From assembly GCF_015223195.1 (NCBI RefSeq), contig NZ_JADFUA010000002.1, positions 372,001 through 436,000 of the forward strand: a DNA stretch of 64,000 nt. The letters are read 5' to 3'. Positions within the stretch are counted from its first letter, which is position 1; every line of letters starts with the position of its first letter. The translations under genes were made by a program, and so were the position numbers. The stretch comes from Chitinilyticum piscinae. GTDB lineage: Bacteria; Pseudomonadota; Gammaproteobacteria; Burkholderiales; Chitinibacteraceae. Below the pieces are notes generated by a model, which saw only the letters and a program-made list of their open reading frames with translations, made no database searches and was not told where the DNA came from. Below are positions 55,566-64,000 of this stretch, in pieces.

Positions 55566-57449
55566 GCTTTTCGCGTCGAGCAGTGCGCGAATTTGCTGTT
55601 CCAGCACCTGGCGGCTGGCCTGCTCGGGAGGGCGTGCCGGCGCGGCGAGCAGGGTAATGCGCGAACGGAAACGCCGTGGCCACTTGCGCATCGCCGGGCC
55701 ATCCTTGCGGCTTAAAAAACTGCCCCACAAGCCCTGCAGCGCCATGGCGATGACCGGTACGGGTGTTTCGCGCAGGATGCGGTCGGTGCCGGGCTGGAAG
55801 CGTGACAGTTTGCCATTACGGGTAATCGTGCCTTCGGGAAACAGACAGACCAGTTCGCCGGCGCGCAGCGCGGCGGCAATTTCGCCAAACGCTTCTTCCT
55901 TGATACCGGCATCTTCGCGCTCGGGCGCAATGCGGATTGCGCCGGCGGTGCGGAAAATGAAGCTGAAAAGCGGCATCTGGTAGATGCGGTGATCCATCAC
56001 GAAACGGACCGGGCGGCGGATCGATCCGGCGATCACCAGCGCATCCATATAGCTGACATGATTGCAAACCAGCAGTGCCGGCCCCTGTTCGGGAATGTGG
56101 TCCAGCCCCTCTTCACGCACGCGGTACAGGGTATTGACCAGCAGCCAGACCAGAAAACGCAGGATGAATTCCGGGATCAGCGTGTAGATGTAGATGGCAA
56201 CGGCAACATTGAGGACGGTGACCAGCAGCAGCAGCTCGGCGATGCTGGCTCCGGCGTTTAGAACCGCAATGCTCATCCCGGCGGCCACGACCATGAACAG
56301 CGAATTCAGGATGTTGTTGGCGGCAATGGCGCGCGAGGTGAATTCCTTTTCGGTGCGGGTTTGTACCAGCGCATACAGTGGAACGATGAACAGGCCGCCG
56401 GCGACCCCCATCAGCAGCAGATCGGCCATGATTCGCCAGTGTGACGCCACTGCGATGAAGCTGCCTGGGGTGTGAATCTGGGCCGGAGCCCCGATACCTT
56501 GCAGCGCAAAATACAGATCGATGCCGAAGATGCTCAATCCCAGCGAGCCCAGGGGGACCAGCCCGATCTCCACCTTGCGGCCGGACAGCTTTTCGCACAG
56601 TGCCGAACCGCTGCCTACCCCGATCGAAAACAGCGTCACCAGCAACGTATAGACCCCTGGGTCACCGTGCAGCACCTTATGAGCCAGTTCGGGCAACTGC
56701 GTCAGGTAAACTGCGCCGAAAAACCAGAACCACGAAATGCCGAGAATGCTGTTGAACACGGCCTTGTTGCGGGCGCTGTGCCGGATGATGAACCAGGTTT
56801 CGCCCAGAATATTCCAGTTCAGCCGCAGTTCCGGCGAGGTGGGGGGGGCGCTGGGCATCTTGCGGCTGGCGAGCCAGCCCGAAATGGCGACCAGCAGGCA
56901 GGCTGCCACGATCAGGTATTCACCATACGCCTGGTGCTGGATCAGCAAGGTGCCCGAGATCTGCCCCAGGAGGATGGCGACAAACGTGCCCATTTCGATC
57001 ATGCCGTTTCCGCCCAGCAATTCTTCTTCTTTCAGGTATTGCGGCAGGATGGAATATTTGAGCGGACCGAACAGGGCCGAGTGCACGCCCATCAGGAACA
57101 GGCAGCTCATCAGTAGCCCCGCCTGATGCAGCAGGAAGCCAAAGCCAGCCATGACCATGATGGCGATTTCCAGCAGTTTCACGGCACGCGCCAGGCTGGC
57201 TTTGTCGTATTTCTCGGCGAGTTGCCCGGCAAAGGTGGAAAAGAGGAAAAAGGGCAGGATGAAGATGCCTGCTGCGGCATTGACCAGCGTCTGGGCGCTC
57301 ATGCCCGCCGCCGAGAGTCCATGGAAGGTGATCAGCACCAGTAGCGCATTCTTGAACAGATTGTCGTTGAAGGCGCCAAGAAACTGGGTGACAAACAGAG
57401 GCAGAAACCGGCGGGTGCGGAACAGGTCGAACTGGTTCGGCTGGTGCAT
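55563..57449 (-). CDS. MFS transporter fused to a PlsC-type acyltransferase
   Basis: The 628-residue protein joins an MFS transporter (about residues 1-415, starting RRFLPLFVTQFLGAFNDNLFKNALLV, as in LplT) to a C-terminal 1-acylglycerol-phosphate acyltransferase domain. That domain has the HX4D motif in CNHVSYMDALV and the glycerophosphate-binding LFPEGTITRNG. This fits a lysophospholipid flippase-acyltransferase that recycles lysolipids, as LplT plus the acyltransferase part of Aas do in E. coli. The AMP-ligase part of Aas is absent. An eight-G run (eight C in the coding strand) lies at 56841-56848. Confidence 0.9.
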   Translation of the reverse strand: MHQPNQFDLFRTRRFLPLFVTQFLGAFNDNLFKNALLVLITFHGLSAAGMSAQTLVNAAAGIFILPFFLFSTFAGQLAEKYDKASLARAVKLLEIAIMVMAGFGFLLHQAGLLMSCLFLMGVHSALFGPLKYSILPQYLKEEELLGGNGMIEMGTFVAILLGQISGTLLIQHQAYGEYLIVAACLLVAISGWLASRKMPSAPPTSPELRLNWNILGETWFIIRHSARNKAVFNSILGISWFWFFGAVYLTQLPELAHKVLHGDPGVYTLLVTLFSIGVGSGSALCEKLSGRKVEIGLVPLGSLGLSIFGIDLYFALQGIGAPAQIHTPGSFIAVASHWRIMADLLLMGVAGGLFIVPLYALVQTRTEKEFTSRAIAANNILNSLFMVVAAGMSIAVLNAGASIAELLLLVTVLNVAVAIYIYTLIPEFILRFLVWLLVNTLYRVREEGLDHIPEQGPALLVCNHVSYMDALVIAGSIRRPVRFVMDHRIYQMPLFSFIFRTAGAIRIAPEREDAGIKEEAFGEIAAALRAGELVCLFPEGTITRNGKLSRFQPGTDRILRETPVPVIAMALQGLWGSFLSRKDGPAMRKWPRRFRSRITLLAAPARPPEQASRQVLEQQIRALLDAKS

Positions 57450-57598
57450 GGAAGGACTCGGGCAGGGCGATGGCGCTAGTCTAGCCGAATCCGCCCAATC
57501 CTGAAGCGATCGATCGCGGCAGGTGCAAAACGGGCAGCCTCTGAGCCGTCACGGTGCACAAAATGCGGCACTCCCCGGCGTAAGTCCCGGCTGCTCGG

Positions 57599-58696
57599 CT
57601 AGCCAGGCCAGATGGCGCCCAGAACGCGTGGACCATGTGCTCCGGTTACGGCTGGCAGGTTGCCGCTCTGGCCCGCGAGGCAGCGTGCAGCCAGCCAAGC
57701 AAAGGCCGTGGCTTCGACCCACTGTGGCGCGATGCCCAGTGCTGCTGTGGTGAGGATCCGGCTGGCGGGCAGTTCCGCAGCCAGGTCAGCGAGCAAGCGG
57801 GCATTGAACGCCCCGCCGCCGCAGATATAGACCGTTTCCGGGCGGCCCTTGCGGCTGATTTCGCGGGCGATGCTGCGGGCGGTAAAGCGGCAGAGCGTTG
57901 CCTGCACGTCAGCCGCAGGCAGTGGATGGCGCTGCAGATGGGCGCCAAGCCAACCGCGGTGGAAATAATCGCGACCAGTGCTTTTGGGCGGCGGCTGCAG
58001 GAAATAGGTATCGGCGAGCAGCGCATCCAGCATTGCCGCATCAACCTGGCCGCTGGCGGCCCACTGCCCATTTTCATCATGGGTATGCCCTTGGGATTCT
58101 TGAACCCAAAGGTCCATCAGCACATTACCCGGGCCAGTATCCCAACCGCTGACCGTTCCATCGGCAGCCAGCCAGCTGACATTGGCAAACCCGCCGATAT
58201 TCACCACGGCCCGGTCAATGCCGGGGCAAGCGAACACGGCCTGATGGAAGGCCGGCACCAGAGGTGCTCCCTGGCCTTTTGCGGCGATATCCCGGCTGCG
58301 GAAATCGCCGATGACGGTGATGCCGGTGAGTTCGGCGAGCAGGGCGTGATTTCCGAGTTGCAGCGTGTAGCCGCACTCCGGACGATGCCGGATGGTCTGG
58401 CCGTGGTTGCCGATGGCACGGATCTGCGCGGCGGGCACGCCGGCGCGGGCGAGCAAGGCACTGACCACCTCCGCATATTCGTGGCTCAGTGCGTTGCCTG
58501 CGAGCGAGGCGCTGTGCAATTCATCGGGCTGGCTCGATTGCAGCGCCAGCAATTGTGTCCGCAAGCTGGCGGGCATCGGCCGTGCGTGGGCAGCAATGAT
58601 CGCCGGTTGGCTTCCAGACCAGTCCAGTAGCACGCCATCGATACCGTCCAGGCTGGTGCCGCTCATCAGGCCAATGAAAAGATCCGTTGCTGCCAT
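57599..58696 (-). CDS. anmK: Anhydro-N-acetylmuramic acid kinase
   Basis: AnmK phosphorylates and opens anhMurNAc recovered from the cell wall. The 365-residue protein has FIGLMSGTSLDGIDGVL at the N-terminus, IGNHGQTIRHRPE, NIGGFANVSWL and CGGGAFNARLLADLA, all conserved in the family. It lies downstream of the M23 endopeptidase gene on the same strand, a pairing common in Neisseriales and fitting for peptidoglycan turnover. The 149-base gap on its 3' side (57450-57598) holds nothing recognisable. Confidence 0.95.
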   Translation of the reverse strand: MAATDLFIGLMSGTSLDGIDGVLLDWSGSQPAIIAAHARPMPASLRTQLLALQSSQPDELHSASLAGNALSHEYAEVVSALLARAGVPAAQIRAIGNHGQTIRHRPECGYTLQLGNHALLAELTGITVIGDFRSRDIAAKGQGAPLVPAFHQAVFACPGIDRAVVNIGGFANVSWLAADGTVSGWDTGPGNVLMDLWVQESQGHTHDENGQWAASGQVDAAMLDALLADTYFLQPPPKSTGRDYFHRGWLGAHLQRHPLPAADVQATLCRFTARSIAREISRKGRPETVYICGGGAFNARLLADLAAELPASRILTTAALGIAPQWVEATAFAWLAARCLAGQSGNLPAVTGAHGPRVLGAIWPG

Positions 58697-58814
58697 GTCT
58701 GCTCCGCGCGGGTGGCATCTGCGCCACGGGGTTGAGTCGGCGGCCTGCTTGCGGCTGCGATGGCTGGTATACCCATCGGCCGAGCCGAAAGTGCAGGCGC
58801 TGCCGTGCGCGAGT

Positions 58815-60137
58815 TTACTCGAATTCCGGTGTCAGCCGTGCCAGCGTCGTGTAGCCCGCAAGTGTTGCGAGCTGCTGCCGGAGTGCCGGCAATTGTGCAC
58901 TGAAACGCTCCAGGTTGCTGCCAGCCAGCCGAGTCGCTGGTGGGAGCTGCAAAATTTCCGGGGGCAGGGCTTCGCCATTGCGGCGGATTTCATAGTGCAG
59001 ATGCGGGCCGGTCGAGCGGCCGGTCGAGCCGACAAAACCGATGACATCCCCCTGGCGCAAGCGCTGGCCGGCTTTCAGCGTGTCCGTGGTGGCCTGCATA
59101 TGCCCATACAATGTGGTGATGCCCTTGCCGTGATCGATTTCGACAAAAATCCCGTAACCGCCATCTACCCCGGTGCGCAGAACAATGCCATCGCCGGCGC
59201 TGAAAATCTGCTTGCCGGCCGCTGCGGCAAAGTCGGTGCCCTTGTGCTGCATCCAGACGCCCAGAATCGGGTGGATGCGCATGGCAAAACTGGAACTCAC
59301 GCTGCCGTCCTCGGCCGGAGTTGCCAGTAGCGCTGGCAGCAGAGGTTCGCCGCCGGCAAGATAGGGCTTGCCGTCGAACCAGTAGATGTCCCGTACCGTA
59401 TCCCCGCGCTGTAGACGCAACGCGCGCAGTTGACGTTCGCCGTAGCGTTCGCCGGCGATACTGGCCTGTTCGGTAATGGCGATAAAGCGGCTGCCGGGCT
59501 GGCTGGTTTGGCCAAGAAGCGGATTGCTGCGGATTTCTTCAAGCTGACGAATGTTTACGGCGGAAAGCCCGAGCGCTGCGAAGTCGCTGGAAAAGTCCTT
59601 GGAAATCAGCCCGTTCATATGCTGCTGGCCGATGAGCGGTGGAGGTGTTTGCTGGCTGCTTTGCCACTGGCCGCCAATCTGGCGCACTTCCAGCAGTGTT
59701 CCGCCCGTATTGAGATAACGAATGGCATGCAGTTCGCCATCATCGGCAAATTCGGCGCTGAGGATGCGTCCGGGGGCCAGCTCGAGCAAGTCGCGGGTGC
59801 TGCGCTCGGCGCGGATGGTGCGCAGCAGGTCCGGGGTATTGGCGCCAATGCGGTGCAGTGCGGCGGCCAGTGTGTCACCGCGGCGCAGCACGGTTTCCTG
59901 GATGCGCGCGGGTGAGGCTGTCTGGCCGCGCTGTTGCAGCTCAGGCAGTTCGAGCTCGGTGCGTATTGTTTGTTGCTGCGGTTTCTCGATTGGAGCCAGT
60001 TCGGCGACGCCGTATGCGCTGAGGGTAACCAGCGAGGCCAGCGAGGCGGCAGCGATCAGGGTTCTGCGCAACAGCGGTGCAGGTGTTGCCCCAGGGGGGG
60101 GCGGACTGGATGGGATCTGAAGGCGGCATTGTTTCAA
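58815..60137 (-). CDS. M23 family (LytM) peptidoglycan endopeptidase
   Basis: The 440-residue protein has one N-terminal membrane anchor (RRTLIAAASLASLVTLSAYG, about residues 24-43), a linker with a LysM/OapA-like region (RRGDTLAAALHRIGA) and a C-terminal M23 domain (HKGTDFAAAAGKQIFSAGDG, then GPHLHYEIRRNG). The zinc site is H-x3-D plus HLH, complete, so it should be active in the periplasm. It resembles MepM/YebA-type D,D-endopeptidases that cut peptidoglycan cross-links. An eight-G run occurs at 60094-60101 near its N-terminus. Confidence 0.92.
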   Translation of the reverse strand: MKQCRLQIPSSPPPPGATPAPLLRRTLIAAASLASLVTLSAYGVAELAPIEKPQQQTIRTELELPELQQRGQTASPARIQETVLRRGDTLAAALHRIGANTPDLLRTIRAERSTRDLLELAPGRILSAEFADDGELHAIRYLNTGGTLLEVRQIGGQWQSSQQTPPPLIGQQHMNGLISKDFSSDFAALGLSAVNIRQLEEIRSNPLLGQTSQPGSRFIAITEQASIAGERYGERQLRALRLQRGDTVRDIYWFDGKPYLAGGEPLLPALLATPAEDGSVSSSFAMRIHPILGVWMQHKGTDFAAAAGKQIFSAGDGIVLRTGVDGGYGIFVEIDHGKGITTLYGHMQATTDTLKAGQRLRQGDVIGFVGSTGRSTGPHLHYEIRRNGEALPPEILQLPPATRLAGSNLERFSAQLPALRQQLATLAGYTTLARLTPEFE

Positions 60138-60240
60138 GGCCGTAATGGCAAAAGCTGCAAACGGGCGCAGCCTAGCAAGAAAATTGCGAAGTGCGAATTT
60201 CCCTTTCCCAACAGTGGCTTGCGAATTCTTACGCTTGAAC

Positions 60241-60798
60241 TTATTGCCAGCAGGCTTGTCCGGCGCGTTTTAACGGGAAGGGTAGCCCAGCCTGGAGGAT
60301 GGTGACGTCAGGAACCAGTTGCGCCAGTCGCTGGTGCAGATGGCCGGCGGCGTCACGGAATTGGCGCGCCAGCGCGTTATCCGGAACAATGCCGCTTCCA
60401 ACCTCGTTGCTGACCAGTAGTAGCCGGCCCGCATGGCTGGCCAGTACCTCTGCCAGTGCATCCTGTTCGCGGGCCAGGCACAGCTTGTCGTTGTCCAGCA
60501 GGCAATTGCTCAACCACAGCGTCAGGCAATCGACCACAATCAGGCTGGATGTCACGGCTGCGGTCCGGATGGCTTCGGCCAGAGCCAGCGGTGCCTCGAT
60601 GGTGTGCCAGTGCGCAGGACGCTCGGATTGGTGCCGCCGGATTCGGCTGGCCATTTCCTCATCCCAGGCCTGGGCTGTGGCAATCCAGCATACATCCCGG
60701 TCATGGCGCAGCGCGCAGGCGAGGGCATAGCTGCTCTTGCCGCTGCGAGCGCCACCGAGAACAAGCTCGACACTCGCCGGTGCGGGAAAGAAACTCAT
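60241..60798 (-). CDS. cobU: Adenosylcobinamide kinase/guanylyltransferase
   Basis: CobU adds GDP to adenosylcobinamide in the late cobalamin pathway. The 185-residue protein has the Walker A GGARSGKSSYA at residues 15-25, WIATAQAWDEEMASRIRRHQ with the family active-site His, VVDCLTLWLSN and SNEVGSGIVPDN. No other cobalamin genes are near; cobC/cobS are expected elsewhere. The divergent FmdB gene starts 144 bases away. Confidence 0.94.
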   Translation of the reverse strand: MSFFPAPASVELVLGGARSGKSSYALACALRHDRDVCWIATAQAWDEEMASRIRRHQSERPAHWHTIEAPLALAEAIRTAAVTSSLIVVDCLTLWLSNCLLDNDKLCLAREQDALAEVLASHAGRLLLVSNEVGSGIVPDNALARQFRDAAGHLHQRLAQLVPDVTILQAGLPFPLKRAGQACWQ

Positions 60799-60903
60799 CG
60801 CGGGCTACCTCTCAGATTATTCGGCGTTGCAATTAGAGCACAGGCAGCCGCCGGCCGGTGCTGATCTCTGCGGTTGCGGGCTGCTGTGCCGCGTGCATTC
60901 GGG

Positions 60904-60909
60904 TATAAT
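60904..60909 (+). promoter_or_regulatory. Likely -10 element for the FmdB-type gene
   Basis: A perfect TATAAT lies 34 bases before the ATG. The -35 region is poor. The promoter sits in the gap between the divergent cobU and FmdB genes. Confidence 0.5.
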
Positions 60910-60942
60910 CTTGCGTTTTTCTTGTTTTCGGAGGTCACGATC

Positions 60943-61197
60943 ATGCCGATCTATGCTTATCGTTGCGCGGCCTGCGGCCATGAGGGCGAACACCTGCAGA
61001 AAATGGCCGATGCGCCGCTGAATGTCTGCCCGTCCTGCAAGGCGGCCGAATACCAGAAACAGCTCACCGCTGCCGGATTCCAGCTGAAAGGCTCGGGCTG
61101 GTATGCCACCGACTTCCGCGGTGGCAGCTCGGCAAGCAGCAATGCGGCCGAACCGGCTGCGCCGGCTTGCCCGGGGGGCGCCTGTGCCTGCCATTGA
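60943..61197 (+). CDS. FmdB-type zinc ribbon protein
   Basis: The 84-residue protein has an N-terminal zinc ribbon (MPIYAYRCAACGHEGE, then CPSC) of the FmdB/CxxC_CXXC_SSSS family, followed by GSGWYATDF and a Ser/Ala/Cys-rich tail ending ACPGGACACH. The role is unknown; it may regulate or bind metal. It has GGAGG eleven bases before the start and is transcribed ahead of the DUF502 gene and aspS, a linkage common in proteobacteria. Confidence 0.88.
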   Translation: MPIYAYRCAACGHEGEHLQKMADAPLNVCPSCKAAEYQKQLTAAGFQLKGSGWYATDFRGGSSASSNAAEPAAPACPGGACACH

Positions 61198-61219
61198 GCC
61201 ACCGAAACCGGCCAGCGGG

Positions 61220-61945
61220 ATGATCAGTCTGCGCAGATATGTGATTGCCGGGCTGCTGATCTGGGTGCCGCTGGCCATTACGATCTGGGTACTGAATCTG
61301 ATCATCAGCACCATGGATCAACTGGGGGCGCTGCTGCCGTCGTTCCTGCGGCCCGATTTCTGGCTTTTGCAGGGTATGGGGCCGAACGTCCCGTTTCTGG
61401 GTGGTCGTGACCATATACCTGGCTTTGGTGTGATCCTAACCGTGCTGGTGGTGCTGTTGACCGGCGTGCTGGCCACCAATCTTCTTGGCCGCCGGCTGTT
61501 GCGCTACTGGGATGAGTTGCTCAAGCGCATTCCGATCGTCAATTCGATCTATTCCAGCGTCAAGCAGGTGTCCGATACCCTGTTTTCCGATTCCGGGAAT
61601 GCGTTTCGCGAGGCCGTGCTGGTACAGTTTCCGCATCAGGGAGCCTGGACCGTGGCTTTCCTGACCGGTGTGCCCGGCGGAGAGGTGGCCAGACAGCTTG
61701 GCGAGGTGCTTGATGGAGAGCTCGTATCGGTGTACGTCCCCACGACGCCCAATCCGACCTCCGGCTATTTCGTCATGGTGCGGCGCGCGGACATCAAGCC
61801 GCTGGCAATGAGTGTCGATCAGGCACTGAAGTATGTGATTTCGATGGGGGTCGTCATGCCGGAAGCACCGGCAGCCTCGCCCCAGCTTCATTCTTCTGCC
61901 GCGCTGCTGCACGGGCAATCCGCCGCGCAGCCAGGCGAGCAGTAA
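61220..61945 (+). CDS. DUF502 membrane protein
   Basis: The 241-residue protein has two membrane helices (VIAGLLIWVPLAITIWVLN; GFGVILTVLVVLLTGVLATN) and the DUF502 family motif KRIPIVNSIYSSVKQVSDTLF followed by REAVLVQFPHQGAWTVAFLT. It has no known biochemical function. The start is ATG 61220, the first codon of the family domain; GTG 61184, overlapping the FmdB gene, would add 12 residues. aspS follows 36 bases later. Confidence 0.85.
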   Translation: MISLRRYVIAGLLIWVPLAITIWVLNLIISTMDQLGALLPSFLRPDFWLLQGMGPNVPFLGGRDHIPGFGVILTVLVVLLTGVLATNLLGRRLLRYWDELLKRIPIVNSIYSSVKQVSDTLFSDSGNAFREAVLVQFPHQGAWTVAFLTGVPGGEVARQLGEVLDGELVSVYVPTTPNPTSGYFVMVRRADIKPLAMSVDQALKYVISMGVVMPEAPAASPQLHSSAALLHGQSAAQPGEQ

Positions 61946-61981
61946 TACTAAACACGTGATTCAACAAGGACTGATAGCCAA

Positions 61982-63781
<1,800 letters not shown>

Positions 63782-63783
63782 TC

Positions 63784-63811
63784 AAAAAGCCCCGCATCTG
63801 CGGGGCTTTTT
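63784..63811 (+). terminator. Rho-independent terminator after aspS
   Basis: A perfect 12-bp stem including A/T pairs (63784-63795 with 63800-63811, loop ATCT), ending in TTTTT. It closes the FmdB-DUF502-aspS run. Confidence 0.92.
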
Positions 63812-63881
63812 GTATCGGATGGCCAAGCAGAAATGGCTTGCCAATTATGCTGTATGCGGCTAATATTCTGCCTCCCGTCGC

Positions 63882-63972
63882 GGAGAGATGGATGAGTGGT
63901 TTAAGTCGCACGCCTGGAAAGCGTGTATAGGTTAATAGCCTATCGGGGGTTCGAATCCCCCTCTCTCCGCCA
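63882..63972 (+). tRNA. tRNA-Ser (GGA)
   Basis: A 91-nt class II cloverleaf. The acceptor stem is GGAGAGA/TCTCTCC, the anticodon stem CACGC/GCGTG with loop CTGGAAA (anticodon GGA), a long variable arm (about 16 nt, TATAGGTTAATAGCCTAT), T-arm GGTTCGAATCC and an encoded CCA (63970-63972). Confidence 0.96.
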
Positions 63973-64000
63973 GAATTCGCCAAAAAAGCCCTGATTTTTC

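Overview
This window reads as a chromosomal segment of a motile, Gram-negative betaproteobacterium, most likely of the order Neisseriales (Chromobacteriaceae/Chitinibacteraceae-like). The inference rests on the rimP-nusA-infB-rbfA-truB-rpsO-pnp block, the polar-type flagellin/FlaG/FliD/FliS set, the type IV pilus ATPase PilU, a short divergent LexA and the M23 peptidase-anmK pair. No rRNA, prophage, insertion sequence or CRISPR array was seen. Base composition is moderately GC-rich, except for a visibly more AT-rich glycosylation block at about 2.9-9.7 kb.

Layout. (1) 0.2-7.7 kb: a tightly overlapping plus-strand operon for a pseudaminic-acid-type nonulosonic acid (pseB, pseC, pseF, pseG, a methyltransferase, an ATP-grasp protein, a HAD hydrolase, pseI). 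No pseH acetyltransferase is present; the three extra enzymes sit between pseG and pseI. (2) 7.7-16.5 kb: a TPR-glycosyltransferase-like protein, a sigma-28 promoter, then fliC, flaG, fliD, fliS, a fliT-like gene, a DUF2802 gene, a fliK-like gene and a solitary FlhB C-terminal-domain protein. (3) 16.5-24.4 kb: an MFS transporter, pflA/pflB with an FNR-type site upstream, an NlpC/P60 lipoprotein, flgM-flgN with a sigma-28 promoter, a small zinc ribbon, an ArsC-family protein and pilU. (4) 24.6-33.5 kb: the translation/transcription operon rimP-nusA-infB-rbfA-truB-rpsO-pnp, with a terminator-like hairpin in its leader. (5) 33.6-46.7 kb: pyk, tRNA-Glu, tRNA-Arg, lexA with two inverted-repeat operators, an oxidoreductase, the RNA helicase rhlE, an SDR, uvrC, a DUF2917 gene, a striking nested palindrome, class I fumarase, a VOC protein and a YvcK-type gene. 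(6) 46.8-64 kb: sstT, mfd, a GGDEF-EAL protein, rlmB, an MFS-acyltransferase fusion, anmK, an M23 peptidase, cobU, an FmdB-type zinc ribbon, a DUF502 protein, aspS and tRNA-Ser.

How the parts work together. The first 16.5 kb looks like one flagellin-decoration and filament-assembly unit. The pse genes would make the CMP-activated sugar, the TPR-glycosyltransferase is a candidate soluble enzyme that puts it on flagellin, and FliS, FliT and FliD handle export and capping. FlgM/FlgN at 22 kb fit the same late flagellar regulon. The most interesting signals are the missing pseH with its ATP-grasp/methyltransferase/HAD substitute, the FlmG-like gene beside fliC, a run of ten G inside the ATP-grasp gene, the exactly symmetric four-copy palindrome at 42999-43075, the double GAAC-N4-GTTC operator at lexA and the attenuator-like hairpin before rimP.
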